Positions 26,694 through 34,927 of a DNA stretch of 64,000 bases are shown in pieces. The notes beneath the pieces were generated by a model. It was given only the letters and a program-made list of their open reading frames with translations, did not search any database and had not been told where the DNA came from. The translations under genes were made by a program, and so were the position numbers. The first letter of the stretch is position 1; each line of letters begins with the position of its first letter. This DNA comes from Mollicutes bacterium (GTDB lineage Bacteria > Bacillota_I > Bacilli_A > RF39 > UBA660): assembly GCA_004552445.1 (NCBI GenBank), contig SFOJ01000005.1, forward strand, positions 62,001 through 126,000, written 5' to 3'.

Positions 26694-26931
26694 TGTCGTC
26701 CTCCATGAATTTACTTATAGGTATGTTTAATACTACTGAAATTTTATATAGATTGGTAATACTTATTCCTTTTTTTGACTTGTTACTTTCTACATTACTT
26801 ATTAATGATACAGAAACATTTATTAATTCTGCTAGTTTTTCTTGCGTTAATTTTTTTCCTTCTATAATAGTAATTTTTCTATATTTTTTAATATTTTTAC
26901 CTATAATTTTATTTAGTCTATCTTGTTCCAT
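26680..26931 (-). CDS. XRE-family HTH transcriptional regulator
   Basis: 83 residues, essentially one helix-turn-helix domain: LTQEKLAELINVSVSLISNVES is the recognition region, followed by GISITNLYKISVVLNIPISKF. It is a paralogue of the two regulators at 27033 and 27283, which share the segment GxSxxxLYKIS. It is divergent from the 27033 gene, and a 26-base palindrome lies in the shared intergenic region. It probably represses its own operon. Confidence 0.88.
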   Translation of the reverse strand: MEQDRLNKIIGKNIKKYRKITIIEGKKLTQEKLAELINVSVSLISNVESNKSKKGISITNLYKISVVLNIPISKFMEDDNELQ

Positions 26932-26963
26932 ATAACACCTAATAATATTATATTCTAATTTTA

Positions 26964-26989
26964 ATGTAATGTATAGTACTACATTACAT
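26964..26989. promoter_or_regulatory. Palindromic operator between divergent XRE genes
   Basis: Arms ATGTAATGTA (26964-26973) and TACATTACAT (26980-26989) are perfect complements across TAGTAC. The site is centred between the divergent starts at 26931 and 27033, a natural operator for a dimeric HTH protein. Confidence 0.75.
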
Positions 26990-27032
26990 AATTAATTATT
27001 AAAACAATGTAAAATATTAATCAGGTGAAAAG

Positions 27033-27293
27033 ATGACGAAATTTAAAAGAGAATTTAATTTTGATGAAAATATAATAAAAACAATAGCTTATAATGTTAT
27101 TAAATATAGAAAACTTAATAATATAACTCAAGAACAACTTGCGATAGATATTGGTGTTTCTCCTGAATTTATTAGAAAGTTTGAAAGTACTAAGGGTAGT
27201 GAAGGGTTATCTTTAATGTCTTTATATAAGATATCAGTAGTACTTAATACTTCTATTGATAAATTTTTTGAATCTGTTGAGATTAACGATTAA
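27033..27293 (+). CDS. XRE-family HTH transcriptional regulator
   Basis: 86 residues: an N-terminal lead (KFKREFNFDENII) and one HTH domain with ITQEQLAIDIGVSPEFIRKFES followed by GLSLMSLYKISVVLNTSIDKFF. It is divergent from the 26680 regulator and convergent with the 27283 one, overlapping the latter by 11 bases. An AGGTGA ribosome-binding site precedes the ATG. The target genes are not known. Confidence 0.87.
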   Translation: MTKFKREFNFDENIIKTIAYNVIKYRKLNNITQEQLAIDIGVSPEFIRKFESTKGSEGLSLMSLYKISVVLNTSIDKFFESVEIND

Positions 27294-27543
27294 TAAAAAA
27301 ATTTTCGATTGGTACATTTAATATTAAACTTATCTTGTATAAATTATAAATACTTATACCTTGATAAGTTTTTTTACTTTCAAGATTTCCTATTAATGAC
27401 GTAGATACATTCGCTAATTCTGCAAGATGTTCTTGTGTTAATTCTTCAACATTTAGACTATATAGTTTTCTATAATATTTTATATTCTTGCCTATAATAC
27501 TATATATCTCTTTTTCATCTTTAAAATCGAATGTGTCTTTCAT
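27283..27543 (-). CDS. XRE-family HTH transcriptional regulator
   Basis: 86 residues with LTQEHLAELANVSTSLIGNLES and GISIYNLYKISLILNVPIENFF. It is the closest relative of the 26680 protein, so this trio arose by local duplication. It is divergent from typA; a 12-base inverted repeat lies between them. Confidence 0.87.
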   Translation of the reverse strand: MKDTFDFKDEKEIYSIIGKNIKYYRKLYSLNVEELTQEHLAELANVSTSLIGNLESKKTYQGISIYNLYKISLILNVPIENFFINR

Positions 27544-27591
27544 ATTAACTCCTAATTATATTTTCCCATTATTTGAAAATTTTAACCATTT

Positions 27592-27620
27592 ACTAAGAAT
27601 GATAAAATATCATTCTTAGT
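27592..27620. promoter_or_regulatory. Perfect 12-base inverted repeat between the XRE gene and typA
   Basis: ACTAAGAATGAT (27592-27603) and ATCATTCTTAGT (27609-27620) pair exactly around AAAAT. The flanking genes are divergent and neither side has a T run, so an operator is more likely than a terminator. Confidence 0.65.
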
Positions 27621-27706
27621 GATAATTTATAAAAAAATACAATTTTTCTTGAAAAAATAGATAAAATAGTGTATTATTAAGTGCGTATCTAAGAGGGGAT
27701 GATATT

Positions 27707-29509
27707 ATGGAAAAAATTATTAACTTTGCAGTTGTTGCTCATGTAGATGCTGGTAAAAGTACTTTAGTTGATGCTTTATTAAAGCAAAATGGGGTATTTA
27801 GAGAAAATGAGCAAGTAGTTGATTGTGTAATGGATAGTGGTGATTTAGAACGTGAACGTGGCATTACTATTACAGCTAAAAACTGTTCAATTAAATATAA
27901 AGGTGTTAAAATGAATATAGTAGATACTCCAGGACATGCTGACTTTTCTAGTGAAATAGAAAGAATTATTAAAACAGTAGACACTGTAGTATTATTAGTT
28001 GATTCAGCTGAAGGACCAATGCCTCAAACTAGATTTGTATTAAAAGAAGCATTAAAAAATGGTTTAAGACCAATATTATTTATTAACAAAATAGATAAGA
28101 AAGATGCTCGTGCTGAAGAAGTAGTTAATATGACATTTGATTTGTTTTGTGAATTAGGTGCTACTAATGAACAATTAGATTTTAAGATTATATATGGTAT
28201 AGCTAAAGAAGGAATTGCTAAGTATGAAGAAAGTGATGATAATAAAGATATTACGCCACTTCTTGATACTATTATTGAGACTACTAAACCATTTGATGGA
28301 AATGAAAATGATCCTTTACAATTACAAATATCTTCATTAGATTATGATGATTATATTGGTAGACTTGGTATTGGTAGAATTAATAAAGGCAAAATTAAAG
28401 TTGGTGAAACTGTTACTATTTCTAAAAATAATGGAGAATTAACTAAAGAAAGAATTACTAAGATATTTGTTAATGAAGGAATTAAGAGAAGAGAAGTTAA
28501 TGAGGCATATTATGGAGATATAGTTATTGTTGCTGGTTGTCCAGAAATATCTATTGGAGATACAATTTGTGATGTTAATCATGTAGATCCTCTACCAAAA
28601 ATTGAAATAGAAAAACCAACATTATCAATGAATTTTATGGTTAATAATAGTCCATTTGCTGGTAAAGTTGGTAAGTTTGTAACTTCTAGACATTTAAGAG
28701 ATAGACTAATGGCTGAACTTGAACGTAATGTTGGACTTGAAGTAGAAGAATTACCAAGTAGTGATGGATTTAAAGTATCTGGACGTGGAGAATTACATTT
28801 ATCAATATTAATAGAAAATATGAGAAGAGAAGGATATGAACTAGGAGTTTCTAAACCTGAAGTTATCTTCCATGAAATAGATGGTGTTAAATGTGAACCA
28901 TTTGAAAGAGTTGTAATAACTGTACCAAATGATTATTCTGGAAATGTAATAAGTGATCTAAGTGAGAGAAAAGGTACTATGGAAATAATGGAACCTGCTG
29001 AAGATAATTATGTTAGACTTGAGTTTGTTGTTCCTACAAGAGGATTAATTGGATATAGAAGTAATTTTATCACTAATACTAAAGGTGAAGGAATTATGGT
29101 TCGTAGCTTTGAAGATTATAGACCATATGCTGGAGAAATTTCTGGACGTAAAAATGGTGTGCTTGTATCTATGGAAAGTGGTAAATCATTTGGATATGCA
29201 CTTTATAACTTATTAGATAGAGGAACTATGATTATTGAACCATCTACTGAAGTATATTCTGGTATGATTGTAGGAATCAATAATAGAGAAAATGATTTAA
29301 ATGTTAATCCATGTAAAAATAAAGAATTTTCAAATACTCGTTCATCTGGTAGTGATGAAGCAATTGTACTTCCAAGACCAAGAACATTTACATTAGAAGA
29401 AGCATTAGAATTTATAGAGAAAGATGAACTTGTTGAAGTTACACCCGATGCGATTAGACTACGTAAGAAAATACTTGATGAAAAAGAAAGATTTAGAAAT
29501 AATAGATAA
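27707..29509 (+). CDS. typA: translational GTPase TypA/BipA
   Basis: 600 residues, family-typical. It opens with G1 AHVDAGKST. The switch I region is RERGITITAKN, G3 is DTPGHADFSSE and G4 is NKIDKKDA. EF-G-like domains III and V and the TypA-specific C-terminal domain (VLVSMESGKSFGYALYNL) follow. It binds the ribosome and assists large-subunit assembly and stress adaptation. A ribosome-binding site (AGAGGGG) precedes the ATG. The gene ends at a bidirectional terminator. Confidence 0.97.
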   Translation: MEKIINFAVVAHVDAGKSTLVDALLKQNGVFRENEQVVDCVMDSGDLERERGITITAKNCSIKYKGVKMNIVDTPGHADFSSEIERIIKTVDTVVLLVDSAEGPMPQTRFVLKEALKNGLRPILFINKIDKKDARAEEVVNMTFDLFCELGATNEQLDFKIIYGIAKEGIAKYEESDDNKDITPLLDTIIETTKPFDGNENDPLQLQISSLDYDDYIGRLGIGRINKGKIKVGETVTISKNNGELTKERITKIFVNEGIKRREVNEAYYGDIVIVAGCPEISIGDTICDVNHVDPLPKIEIEKPTLSMNFMVNNSPFAGKVGKFVTSRHLRDRLMAELERNVGLEVEELPSSDGFKVSGRGELHLSILIENMRREGYELGVSKPEVIFHEIDGVKCEPFERVVITVPNDYSGNVISDLSERKGTMEIMEPAEDNYVRLEFVVPTRGLIGYRSNFITNTKGEGIMVRSFEDYRPYAGEISGRKNGVLVSMESGKSFGYALYNLLDRGTMIIEPSTEVYSGMIVGINNRENDLNVNPCKNKEFSNTRSSGSDEAIVLPRPRTFTLEEALEFIEKDELVEVTPDAIRLRKKILDEKERFRNNR

Positions 29510-29512
29510 AAT

Positions 29513-29549
29513 AAAAGACTTAAGAATTTTTTCTTAAATCTTTTTTTTA
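29513..29549. terminator. Bidirectional terminator between typA and oapA
   Basis: AAAAGACTTAAGAA and TTCTTAAATCTTTT pair with one mismatch around a T-rich loop, and a long T run follows on the plus strand; A-rich DNA on the left serves the minus-strand gene. Confidence 0.75.
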
Positions 29550-29556
29550 TTGGAAA

Positions 29557-30078
29557 CTATTTATTTTTAAATTTACTTAATATTTTTGCGGCTATAAATA
29601 TAATTGCATCGCTATTTTTAATGGCTTGTTTTTTTCCTATAGCTTTACCACCTACTGTAAGTGATGAGATAATTGAACTGACAAGTAGTGTAATGATAAC
29701 AGTAGATAAATTAAATTTTGTTGAGATATTGATTGCTAGCATTGCTCCTAGAGAACCACTTACTATACCACATATATCTCCTATGACATCATTACATATA
29801 CTTGCAATTGTGCTTGAGTTTTTTATTAAATAAACTCCTTCTTTTGAACCTTTAATTTTTTTAGCACTTTTTGCGTGAAATGATGCTTCGTTTGCTGTTA
29901 GTACTGCGGTACCTACAATATCAAATAGAATACCTATACCAATAAATATTACACATACCACTATAAGAAGTATTGTATTATTAAATTTTGATATTAGAAA
30001 GTTAGATGCACTACTAAAAATTATAGCTATAAAAAAAGTCATTAAAAATGATTTTAGAATCCAATTATCTTTTTTCAT
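29557..30078 (-). CDS. oapA: OLE-RNA-associated membrane protein OapA
   Basis: 173 residues from the ATG at 30078 (a TTG six bases upstream, at 30084, is nearer the AAGGGAG ribosome-binding site and is an alternative). Membrane segments lie at about 10-32, 34-57 and 107-142. Between them is the conserved stretch FDIVGTAVLTANEASFHAKS and then CNDVIGDICGIVSG, followed near the end by SLTVGGKAIGKKQAI. These blocks agree with OapA, the small membrane protein that binds OLE RNA in Bacillota. The match is from memory of the family. The gene lies directly after a long structured non-coding region on the same strand, the hallmark of OLE loci. Confidence 0.75.
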   Translation of the reverse strand: MKKDNWILKSFLMTFFIAIIFSSASNFLISKFNNTILLIVVCVIFIGIGILFDIVGTAVLTANEASFHAKSAKKIKGSKEGVYLIKNSSTIASICNDVIGDICGIVSGSLGAMLAINISTKFNLSTVIITLLVSSIISSLTVGGKAIGKKQAIKNSDAIIFIAAKILSKFKNK

Positions 30079-30104
30079 TTTCAATAAACTCCCTTAAAAT
30101 ATAT

Positions 30105-30565
30105 AAAATAGTATGGAATATTATAAATTAATTTTACGGCTTTGGTCGAGTAGAATTTCTCTAATTCCTACCATTAGTTACCTGCAGGCGATTTCTCTTT
30201 GAAAGAATTAATCAATTGTTACCATTAATGATCACTCGATCACCACTTAGTCCGCACTTCAATCTTTATAATATAGGCATACTAGAGGTTTTCCCAAGCA
30301 AACATGTATCACTTTTATTCGCTTTTGCAACTTATTTTTCAATTACTATCCCAATAAGTCACGCACGACATGTGCTTTCATAATTACCGATGTGAATTAA
30401 GGATTCGGATATATGCCATTATATCTTTTCCTTAAAACTAAAATTATATATCCACCCCAAACTGGGCGTAAGAAGCGTAATATATAAAGTATCATTTTAC
30501 ACAATTGATGGATTTTTAGCCCCATCTTCTAGTGGTATGTTTGACTAGTATAATGCTCCATACGT
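30105..30565 (-). ncRNA. ole: OLE RNA (ornate, large, extremophilic)
   Basis: About 460 bases on the minus strand between a perfect promoter and oapA, without an open frame. It is clearly richer in G+C than its surroundings. Visible helices, written in RNA sense, include CTAGT/ACTAG near the 5' end, GATGG/CCATC around GGCTAAAAAT, GGATATAT/ATATATCC, GCAC/GTGC around ATGTC, and a GAATT/AATTC hairpin with GTA/TAC near the 3' end. OLE RNAs are about 600 bases in Bacillus halodurans and sit just upstream of oapA; this one would be a shorter member. No covariance model could be run, so the name depends mainly on the oapA linkage. Confidence 0.7.
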
Positions 30566-30570
30566 GCATC

Positions 30571-30599
30571 ATTATAGCATATTTTATTAAAAATGTCAA
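30571..30599 (-). promoter_or_regulatory. Consensus sigma-A promoter of the OLE RNA-oapA unit
   Basis: Read on the minus strand, TTGACA (30599-30594), a 17-base spacer and TATAAT (30576-30571) match consensus exactly. Transcription should start near 30564. Confidence 0.9.
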
Positions 30600-30631
30600 A
30601 AGACACACTATATTATATGAAGTGTGTCTTT
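30598..30631 (-). terminator. Terminator of the ygjV-like gene, touching the OLE promoter
   Basis: Arms at 30598-30608 and 30622-30631 (AAAGACACAC and GTGTGTCTTT) pair, ending in TTTT on the minus strand. The end of the stem overlaps the -35 box of the OLE promoter. Confidence 0.65.
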
Positions 30632-30637
30632 AAATTA

Positions 30638-31174
30638 TTAGTTTCTTTTACTTCTTTTTTTCTTTTTCTTACTTCTTTTTGCTTCTCTTACTAGCGCTAT
30701 AATTGTTGATGTTATTTCCATTATATTTCCAATAACACATACATATGCTTGAAACTTTAAATTATAGAATAACCACGCAATAGCACAACTTCCAAAAACA
30801 TATTTGTAAACTTTAGGATCTTTAAATGATGCTCCTATAGTATATAGTATTGCAATTATTACTGGTACGAGTGATAAAAGATTAGTATAGTTTAAATATC
30901 CCACTATACAGGTTATTGTTATTACTATTATTGGTAAGATAATTGGTATTTTCTTTTTGTTTTTGTCATATTTATAAAATAAAAGGTTTCGTAATACTGA
31001 GATTAAATCCATAAATGCAGCAGAAAAAGCTCCCAATAATGCGTATTGGAAGGAGTATAACATATGTGCTGCTGATTGTACCATCATCATGTGTTTTTTC
31101 TTTCTGCATTGTACAGAAAGAGTTATTGTTAACATAGCAGCTGCTCCAATTAGTTGTGCATATAATATATTCAT
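30638..31174 (-). CDS. YgjV-family inner membrane protein
   Basis: 178 residues from the ATG at 31174, chosen because AGGGG lies just upstream. Six or so membrane segments match the YgjV family: LYAQLIGAAAMLTITLSVQCR, then the HMMMVQSAAHMLYSFQYALL block and the C-terminal GNIMEITSTIIALVREAK. The tail is a basic run of Lys and Arg after residue 160. It may act as a small transporter or signalling protein, but the family has no firm function. It lies upstream of the OLE unit, ending at its own terminator. Confidence 0.75.
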   Translation of the reverse strand: MNILYAQLIGAAAMLTITLSVQCRKKKHMMMVQSAAHMLYSFQYALLGAFSAAFMDLISVLRNLLFYKYDKNKKKIPIILPIIVITITCIVGYLNYTNLLSLVPVIIAILYTIGASFKDPKVYKYVFGSCAIAWLFYNLKFQAYVCVIGNIMEITSTIIALVREAKRSKKKKKRSKRN

Positions 31175-31283
31175 ATAATCCCCTAGTATATATATTATAA
31201 TATTTTTTTTATTAAAAATAAATATTATTCTTCTCAAATATTAGTTAATATGCTATAATCTATGTCAAGAAGGAGAGGATATT

Positions 31284-33005
31284 ATGAGTTTTATTAAGGA
31301 AACTGAAAACTATATTACAAATGTAATAAAAAAAAGTGGTTATGAAGTCGACAACGTTATTTTGGAGTCCTCTTCAAGACGAGATTTAGGGGAGTTTCAG
31401 ATTAATGTATGTATGGGACTTGCAAAAAAATATGGTAAGAACCCAAGAGAAATTGCCGAATCTATTATATCAGAGTTTGATGATAGATTTTACAATGTAA
31501 ATATTGCTGGCCCTGGATTTATAAATGTTAGTATTAGTGATAAATATTTACTTGAATATATTAATAGTAATATTAAAGATACTACTGGATTTGTAGATAA
31601 GGGTGATGAAAAAACTATAATAGTAGATTATGGTGGAGCTAATGCTGCTAAGGTTCTACATGTTGGTCATATGAGACCTGCAAATATTGGAGAATCTTTA
31701 AAAAGATTAGCAGAATTACTTGGTAATAAAACTATTGGAGATGTTCATTTAGGTGATATTGGAAGACAATCTGGTATGATAATTTCTGAAATAAAAAAGA
31801 GAAAACCAGATTTATGTTATTTTGATTCTGAATATAAAGGTGAATATCCAAAACTTGAAATTTCAACTGAAGAGTTAGGAGAATATTATCCAGCTGCAAG
31901 TGTAGACGCTAAAGAGAATCCTGAAAGAATGGAAGAAGTAAGGAAAATTACTGCTTTAGTAGATGAAGGTAAAGAACCATACTTTAGTATGTGGAAAGAT
32001 ATAGTTGAAGTATCTAAAGAATCTATTAAGAAAAGTTATGATTATTTAAATTGTAACTTTGATTTATGGGAAGGTGAACTAAGTTCATTAGAATATGTCC
32101 CAGATACATTAAAAGTATTAGAACCTTACATGTATATTTCTGATGGTGCTAAAGTTATAGATGTCAAGAAAGATGATGATAAAATAGATATTCCACCATT
32201 AATTGTTATTAAGAATGATGGAGCAACTATTTATGCTACTCGTGATTTAGCCACAATTTATTCAAGGGTAAAAAAATATAATCCTGATGAAATATGGTAT
32301 ATAGTTGATGCAAGACAATCAATGTATTTTGAACAAGTATTTAGAGCATCTTATAAATCACACTTGGTACGTGATGATGTTAAACTTGCACATTATTGGT
32401 TTGGAACCATGAATGGTAGTGATGGTAAACCATTTAAGACTCGTGATGGTGGTGTAATGTCTTTAGATATGCTTGTTGATCAAGTTAAAGAAAAATTACT
32501 TGCTAAATTAGATAAATATACTGATGCGGAAAAAAAGAATATTGCTGATGTGTTAACTGTTGCTACAATTAAGTATGCTGATTTATTACCATATCGTACA
32601 ACAGATTTTATATTCGATATTGATAAAATAACATCATTTGAAGGTAAAACAGGACCATATATTTTATATACTATGGTAAGAATAAAATCAATACTTGACA
32701 AAGTGAATATTGATAATGCGTCAATTAAATCAATTTATAGTGAAACAGAAAGAAATATTTATATAAAACTATTAGAACTTGCTAAAACTTTAACTAAAGC
32801 TTATAATGAAAAAACATTAAGTTACATATGTGAATATTTATTTGATTTATGTAGTTTATTTAATAAATTTTATGGTGAATGCAATATTATTAATGAAAAA
32901 GATATGTCTAAAAAAGAATCATATGTTGCTTTACTAAATTTATTATATAATACTGGTAATATGTTATTAAATATTTTAGCAATTGAGATTCCTGATAAGA
33001 TGTAA
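31284..33005 (+). CDS. argS: arginyl-tRNA synthetase
   Basis: 573 residues, class I synthetase. The N-terminal Add-1 domain (1-90) contains GEFQINVCMGLAKK. The HIGH-type motif is HVGHMRPANIG, the DRGD-type region is present (GDVHLGDIGRQSG), and the C-terminal DALR anticodon-binding helices begin near 450 (GPYILYTMVRIKSIL). It charges tRNA-Arg. A consensus-like -10 and an AAGGAGAGG ribosome-binding site precede it. Confidence 0.97.
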   Translation: MSFIKETENYITNVIKKSGYEVDNVILESSSRRDLGEFQINVCMGLAKKYGKNPREIAESIISEFDDRFYNVNIAGPGFINVSISDKYLLEYINSNIKDTTGFVDKGDEKTIIVDYGGANAAKVLHVGHMRPANIGESLKRLAELLGNKTIGDVHLGDIGRQSGMIISEIKKRKPDLCYFDSEYKGEYPKLEISTEELGEYYPAASVDAKENPERMEEVRKITALVDEGKEPYFSMWKDIVEVSKESIKKSYDYLNCNFDLWEGELSSLEYVPDTLKVLEPYMYISDGAKVIDVKKDDDKIDIPPLIVIKNDGATIYATRDLATIYSRVKKYNPDEIWYIVDARQSMYFEQVFRASYKSHLVRDDVKLAHYWFGTMNGSDGKPFKTRDGGVMSLDMLVDQVKEKLLAKLDKYTDAEKKNIADVLTVATIKYADLLPYRTTDFIFDIDKITSFEGKTGPYILYTMVRIKSILDKVNIDNASIKSIYSETERNIYIKLLELAKTLTKAYNEKTLSYICEYLFDLCSLFNKFYGECNIINEKDMSKKESYVALLNLLYNTGNMLLNILAIEIPDKM

Positions 33006-33012
33006 TTGTACT

Positions 33013-33037
33013 AAAAGCACTTTTTAGTGCTTTTTTG
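33013..33037 (+). terminator. Intrinsic terminator of argS
   Basis: AAAAGCACT (33013-33021) and AGTGCTTTT (33026-33034), loop TTTT, T run. Confidence 0.9.
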
Positions 33038-33071
33038 GTGCATAAATACAAGTAAAACTAATAAATTTATG

Positions 33072-33100
33072 TTGTAAGTTAAAAATAAGTATGCTATAAT
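33072..33100 (+). promoter_or_regulatory. Promoter of rpsF-ssb-rpsR
   Basis: TTGTAA (33072-33077), 17-base spacer, TATAAT (33095-33100). Confidence 0.75.
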
Positions 33101-33107
33101 ACTTTCG

Positions 33108-33160
33108 AACGAAAAGTTCCTTGCTTCATTTAGTGAAGCCGTTAAGACCAAAAGGAGGTG
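33108..33160 (+). promoter_or_regulatory. Possible S6:S18 autoregulatory leader
   Basis: The 5' leader of rpsF contains a hairpin, CTTCATTTAGTGAAG (33124-33138), followed directly by CCG. S6:S18 complexes bind a leader motif with a conserved CCG bulge next to a stem in many bacteria. The match is only partial, so the call is tentative. Confidence 0.45.
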
Positions 33161-33166
33161 TAAGTA

Positions 33167-33454
33167 ATGAATAAATATGAAATAATGTTTATTGTTAAAA
33201 CTGACATTGATGAAAAAGCTCAAAAAGATACAGTAAAGACTTTCGAAAAAGTATTAACAGATATGAAATCTAAAATCGTTAATACTAAAGATATGGGTCA
33301 AAAGAAGCTTGCTTATCCTATTAAGAATCAAGTTAGAGGAAACTATTATATATTCAATGTAGAAGCTACTGCTGCTGCTGTTAAAGAATTTGATAGAAAA
33401 GCTAAGATTGATGAAAATATCTTAAGACATATTGTCATAAGAGAAGAGGAGTAG
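33167..33454 (+). CDS. rpsF: 30S ribosomal protein S6
   Basis: 95 residues with the S6 pattern: MNKYEIMFIVKTDIDEKAQK at the start and GQKKLAYPIKNQVRGNYYIFNVEA in the middle. It binds 16S rRNA with S18. It heads the rpsF-ssb-rpsR operon, with an AAAGGAGGTG ribosome-binding site and ssb following after three bases. Confidence 0.97.
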   Translation: MNKYEIMFIVKTDIDEKAQKDTVKTFEKVLTDMKSKIVNTKDMGQKKLAYPIKNQVRGNYYIFNVEATAAAVKEFDRKAKIDENILRHIVIREEE

Positions 33455-33457
33455 TTA

Positions 33458-33931
33458 ATGAACAAAATTATGTTAGTCGGAAGACTAGTTAGAGATCCTG
33501 AAGTTAGAAGTACAAGTACTGGTAGTTCAACTGCTAACTTTACTGTGGCTGTGAGTAGAAATTTTAAAAATAAAGATGGAAACTATGATGCTGATTTTTT
33601 ACCATGTGTAGCATTTAGAAATTCTGCTGATTTTGTTTCAAAATACTTTAAAAAAGGTAGTTTAATTGGAATAGAAGGTAGAGTTCAAACTAGAAATTAT
33701 GATGCTCAGGATGGTACTAAGAGATATGTAACAGAAGTTGTAGTTGAAAATATTGAATTTGTTGGTGGTAGAAATGAAGGAAGTTCAAGTCCAATGAGTA
33801 ATAATGCTTATATGGATGCTCCAAGTGAAGCACCAATGGATGTAATGCCAGAATATGATATTCCTAAATCAGATCCATATGAAAATTATGATAAAGAAGT
33901 ATCACTAAGTGATAATGATTTACCATTTTAA
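33458..33931 (+). CDS. ssb: single-stranded DNA-binding protein
   Basis: 157 residues. The OB fold (1-110) contains MNKIMLVGRLVRDPEVRSTS, VAVSRNFKNKDG and TRNYDAQDGTKRYVTEVVVENIEF. A disordered Ser/Pro/Asp-rich linker precedes the acidic tip SLSDNDLPF, the hallmark that docks partner proteins. It coats single-stranded DNA during replication and repair. It lies between S6 and S18 as usual. Confidence 0.98.
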   Translation: MNKIMLVGRLVRDPEVRSTSTGSSTANFTVAVSRNFKNKDGNYDADFLPCVAFRNSADFVSKYFKKGSLIGIEGRVQTRNYDAQDGTKRYVTEVVVENIEFVGGRNEGSSSPMSNNAYMDAPSEAPMDVMPEYDIPKSDPYENYDKEVSLSDNDLPF

Positions 33932-33943
33932 GGAGGATAAATA

Positions 33944-34156
33944 ATGGCAGAATTTTATAGAAGAAAAAAAATATGTCAAATGTGTGCTGGTAAGAGCGTA
34001 GATTATAAAGATGTTATGATTGTTTCCAAATACATTAATGAAAAAGGAAAAATATTACCTAGAAGAATGACTGGAGCATGTGCTAAACATCAAAGACATA
34101 TTGCTAATCAAATTAAGATTGCTAGATATATGGCTTTATTACCATATACTAAGTAG
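33944..34156 (+). CDS. rpsR: 30S ribosomal protein S18
   Basis: 70 residues, with [16 protein letters not shown] and the core [32 protein letters not shown]. The CxxC at the N-terminus and the single Cys later (GACAKH) suggest a zinc-binding S18 variant. It is the last gene of the operon and is followed by a terminator. Confidence 0.97.
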   Translation: MAEFYRRKKICQMCAGKSVDYKDVMIVSKYINEKGKILPRRMTGACAKHQRHIANQIKIARYMALLPYTK

Positions 34157-34166
34157 TTATGTTATT

Positions 34167-34191
34167 AAGTAGTAGAAATACTACTTTTTAA
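34167..34191 (+). terminator. Intrinsic terminator of rpsR
   Basis: AAGTAGTA (34167-34174) and TACTACTT (34179-34186), GAAA loop, then T residues. Confidence 0.88.
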
Positions 34192-34211
34192 TTTCATTAA
34201 AAAAGAGATAA

Positions 34212-34877
34212 TTATTTATTATCTCTACTTATTAATATTAATCTAAATATTTGAAGTGCTTGCGCTAAGAATCCTGCAACATATGTAAGTGCTGCTGCAT
34301 TTAGTACACTGTTTGTACCGCTTGTATTTTCGTCACTAAGTAGTCCACATTCTTTTAATTGAACTTTAGCTCTAGAAGATGCATTAAACTCGACTGGAAG
34401 AGTAATTAATTGGAATAATAAACCAACTAATAACAAATATATACCTATATTAACTATATCCAATGCTTCAATAGCAAAACCTATGAATATAAATATTGTT
34501 GATATGTGAGATGCAATGTTTACAATTGGAACTAAAAAACTTCTAAGTCTTAGATAAAAATATCCTTTTTTATCTTGAATTGCATGACCTACTTCATGTG
34601 CTGCTACTGCTGCCGCAGAAACGCTTGTTCCATTATAGATATTTGTTGATAATGAAACTCTTTTTTTACGTGGATCATAATGATCTGTAAGTTCACCATT
34701 TATGCAAACTATATCTATATTTTGAAGTCCATTTTTATCTAGTATTTTTCTTGCAACATCTTTTCCTGTAATTTTTAAATCATTTTCTATTCTTGAATTA
34801 GTTGAGTAAGCACTTTTTATTCCTATTTGAGCTACTATTGGAATAAAAATAATTAATAATATTAATATTATATCCAT
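34212..34877 (-). CDS. YugP-type membrane zinc metallopeptidase
   Basis: 221 residues. It has an N-terminal membrane segment, then KRVSLSTNIYNGTSVSAAAV and the zinc motif HEVGH (HExxH, in AAHEVGHAIQ), and two or three further membrane segments (about 115-160 and 190-215). The size and order match YugP of B. subtilis (putative neutral zinc peptidase family). Substrates are unknown. It has its own ribosome-binding site (AGGTG) and reads away from clp and the r-protein operon. Confidence 0.88.
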   Translation of the reverse strand: MDIILILLIIFIPIVAQIGIKSAYSTNSRIENDLKITGKDVARKILDKNGLQNIDIVCINGELTDHYDPRKKRVSLSTNIYNGTSVSAAAVAAHEVGHAIQDKKGYFYLRLRSFLVPIVNIASHISTIFIFIGFAIEALDIVNIGIYLLLVGLLFQLITLPVEFNASSRAKVQLKECGLLSDENTSGTNSVLNAAALTYVAGFLAQALQIFRLILISRDNK

Positions 34878-34927
34878 TTATATCACCTAAGATAATATTA
34901 ACATATTTATGTGAAAATATTAAGAAA

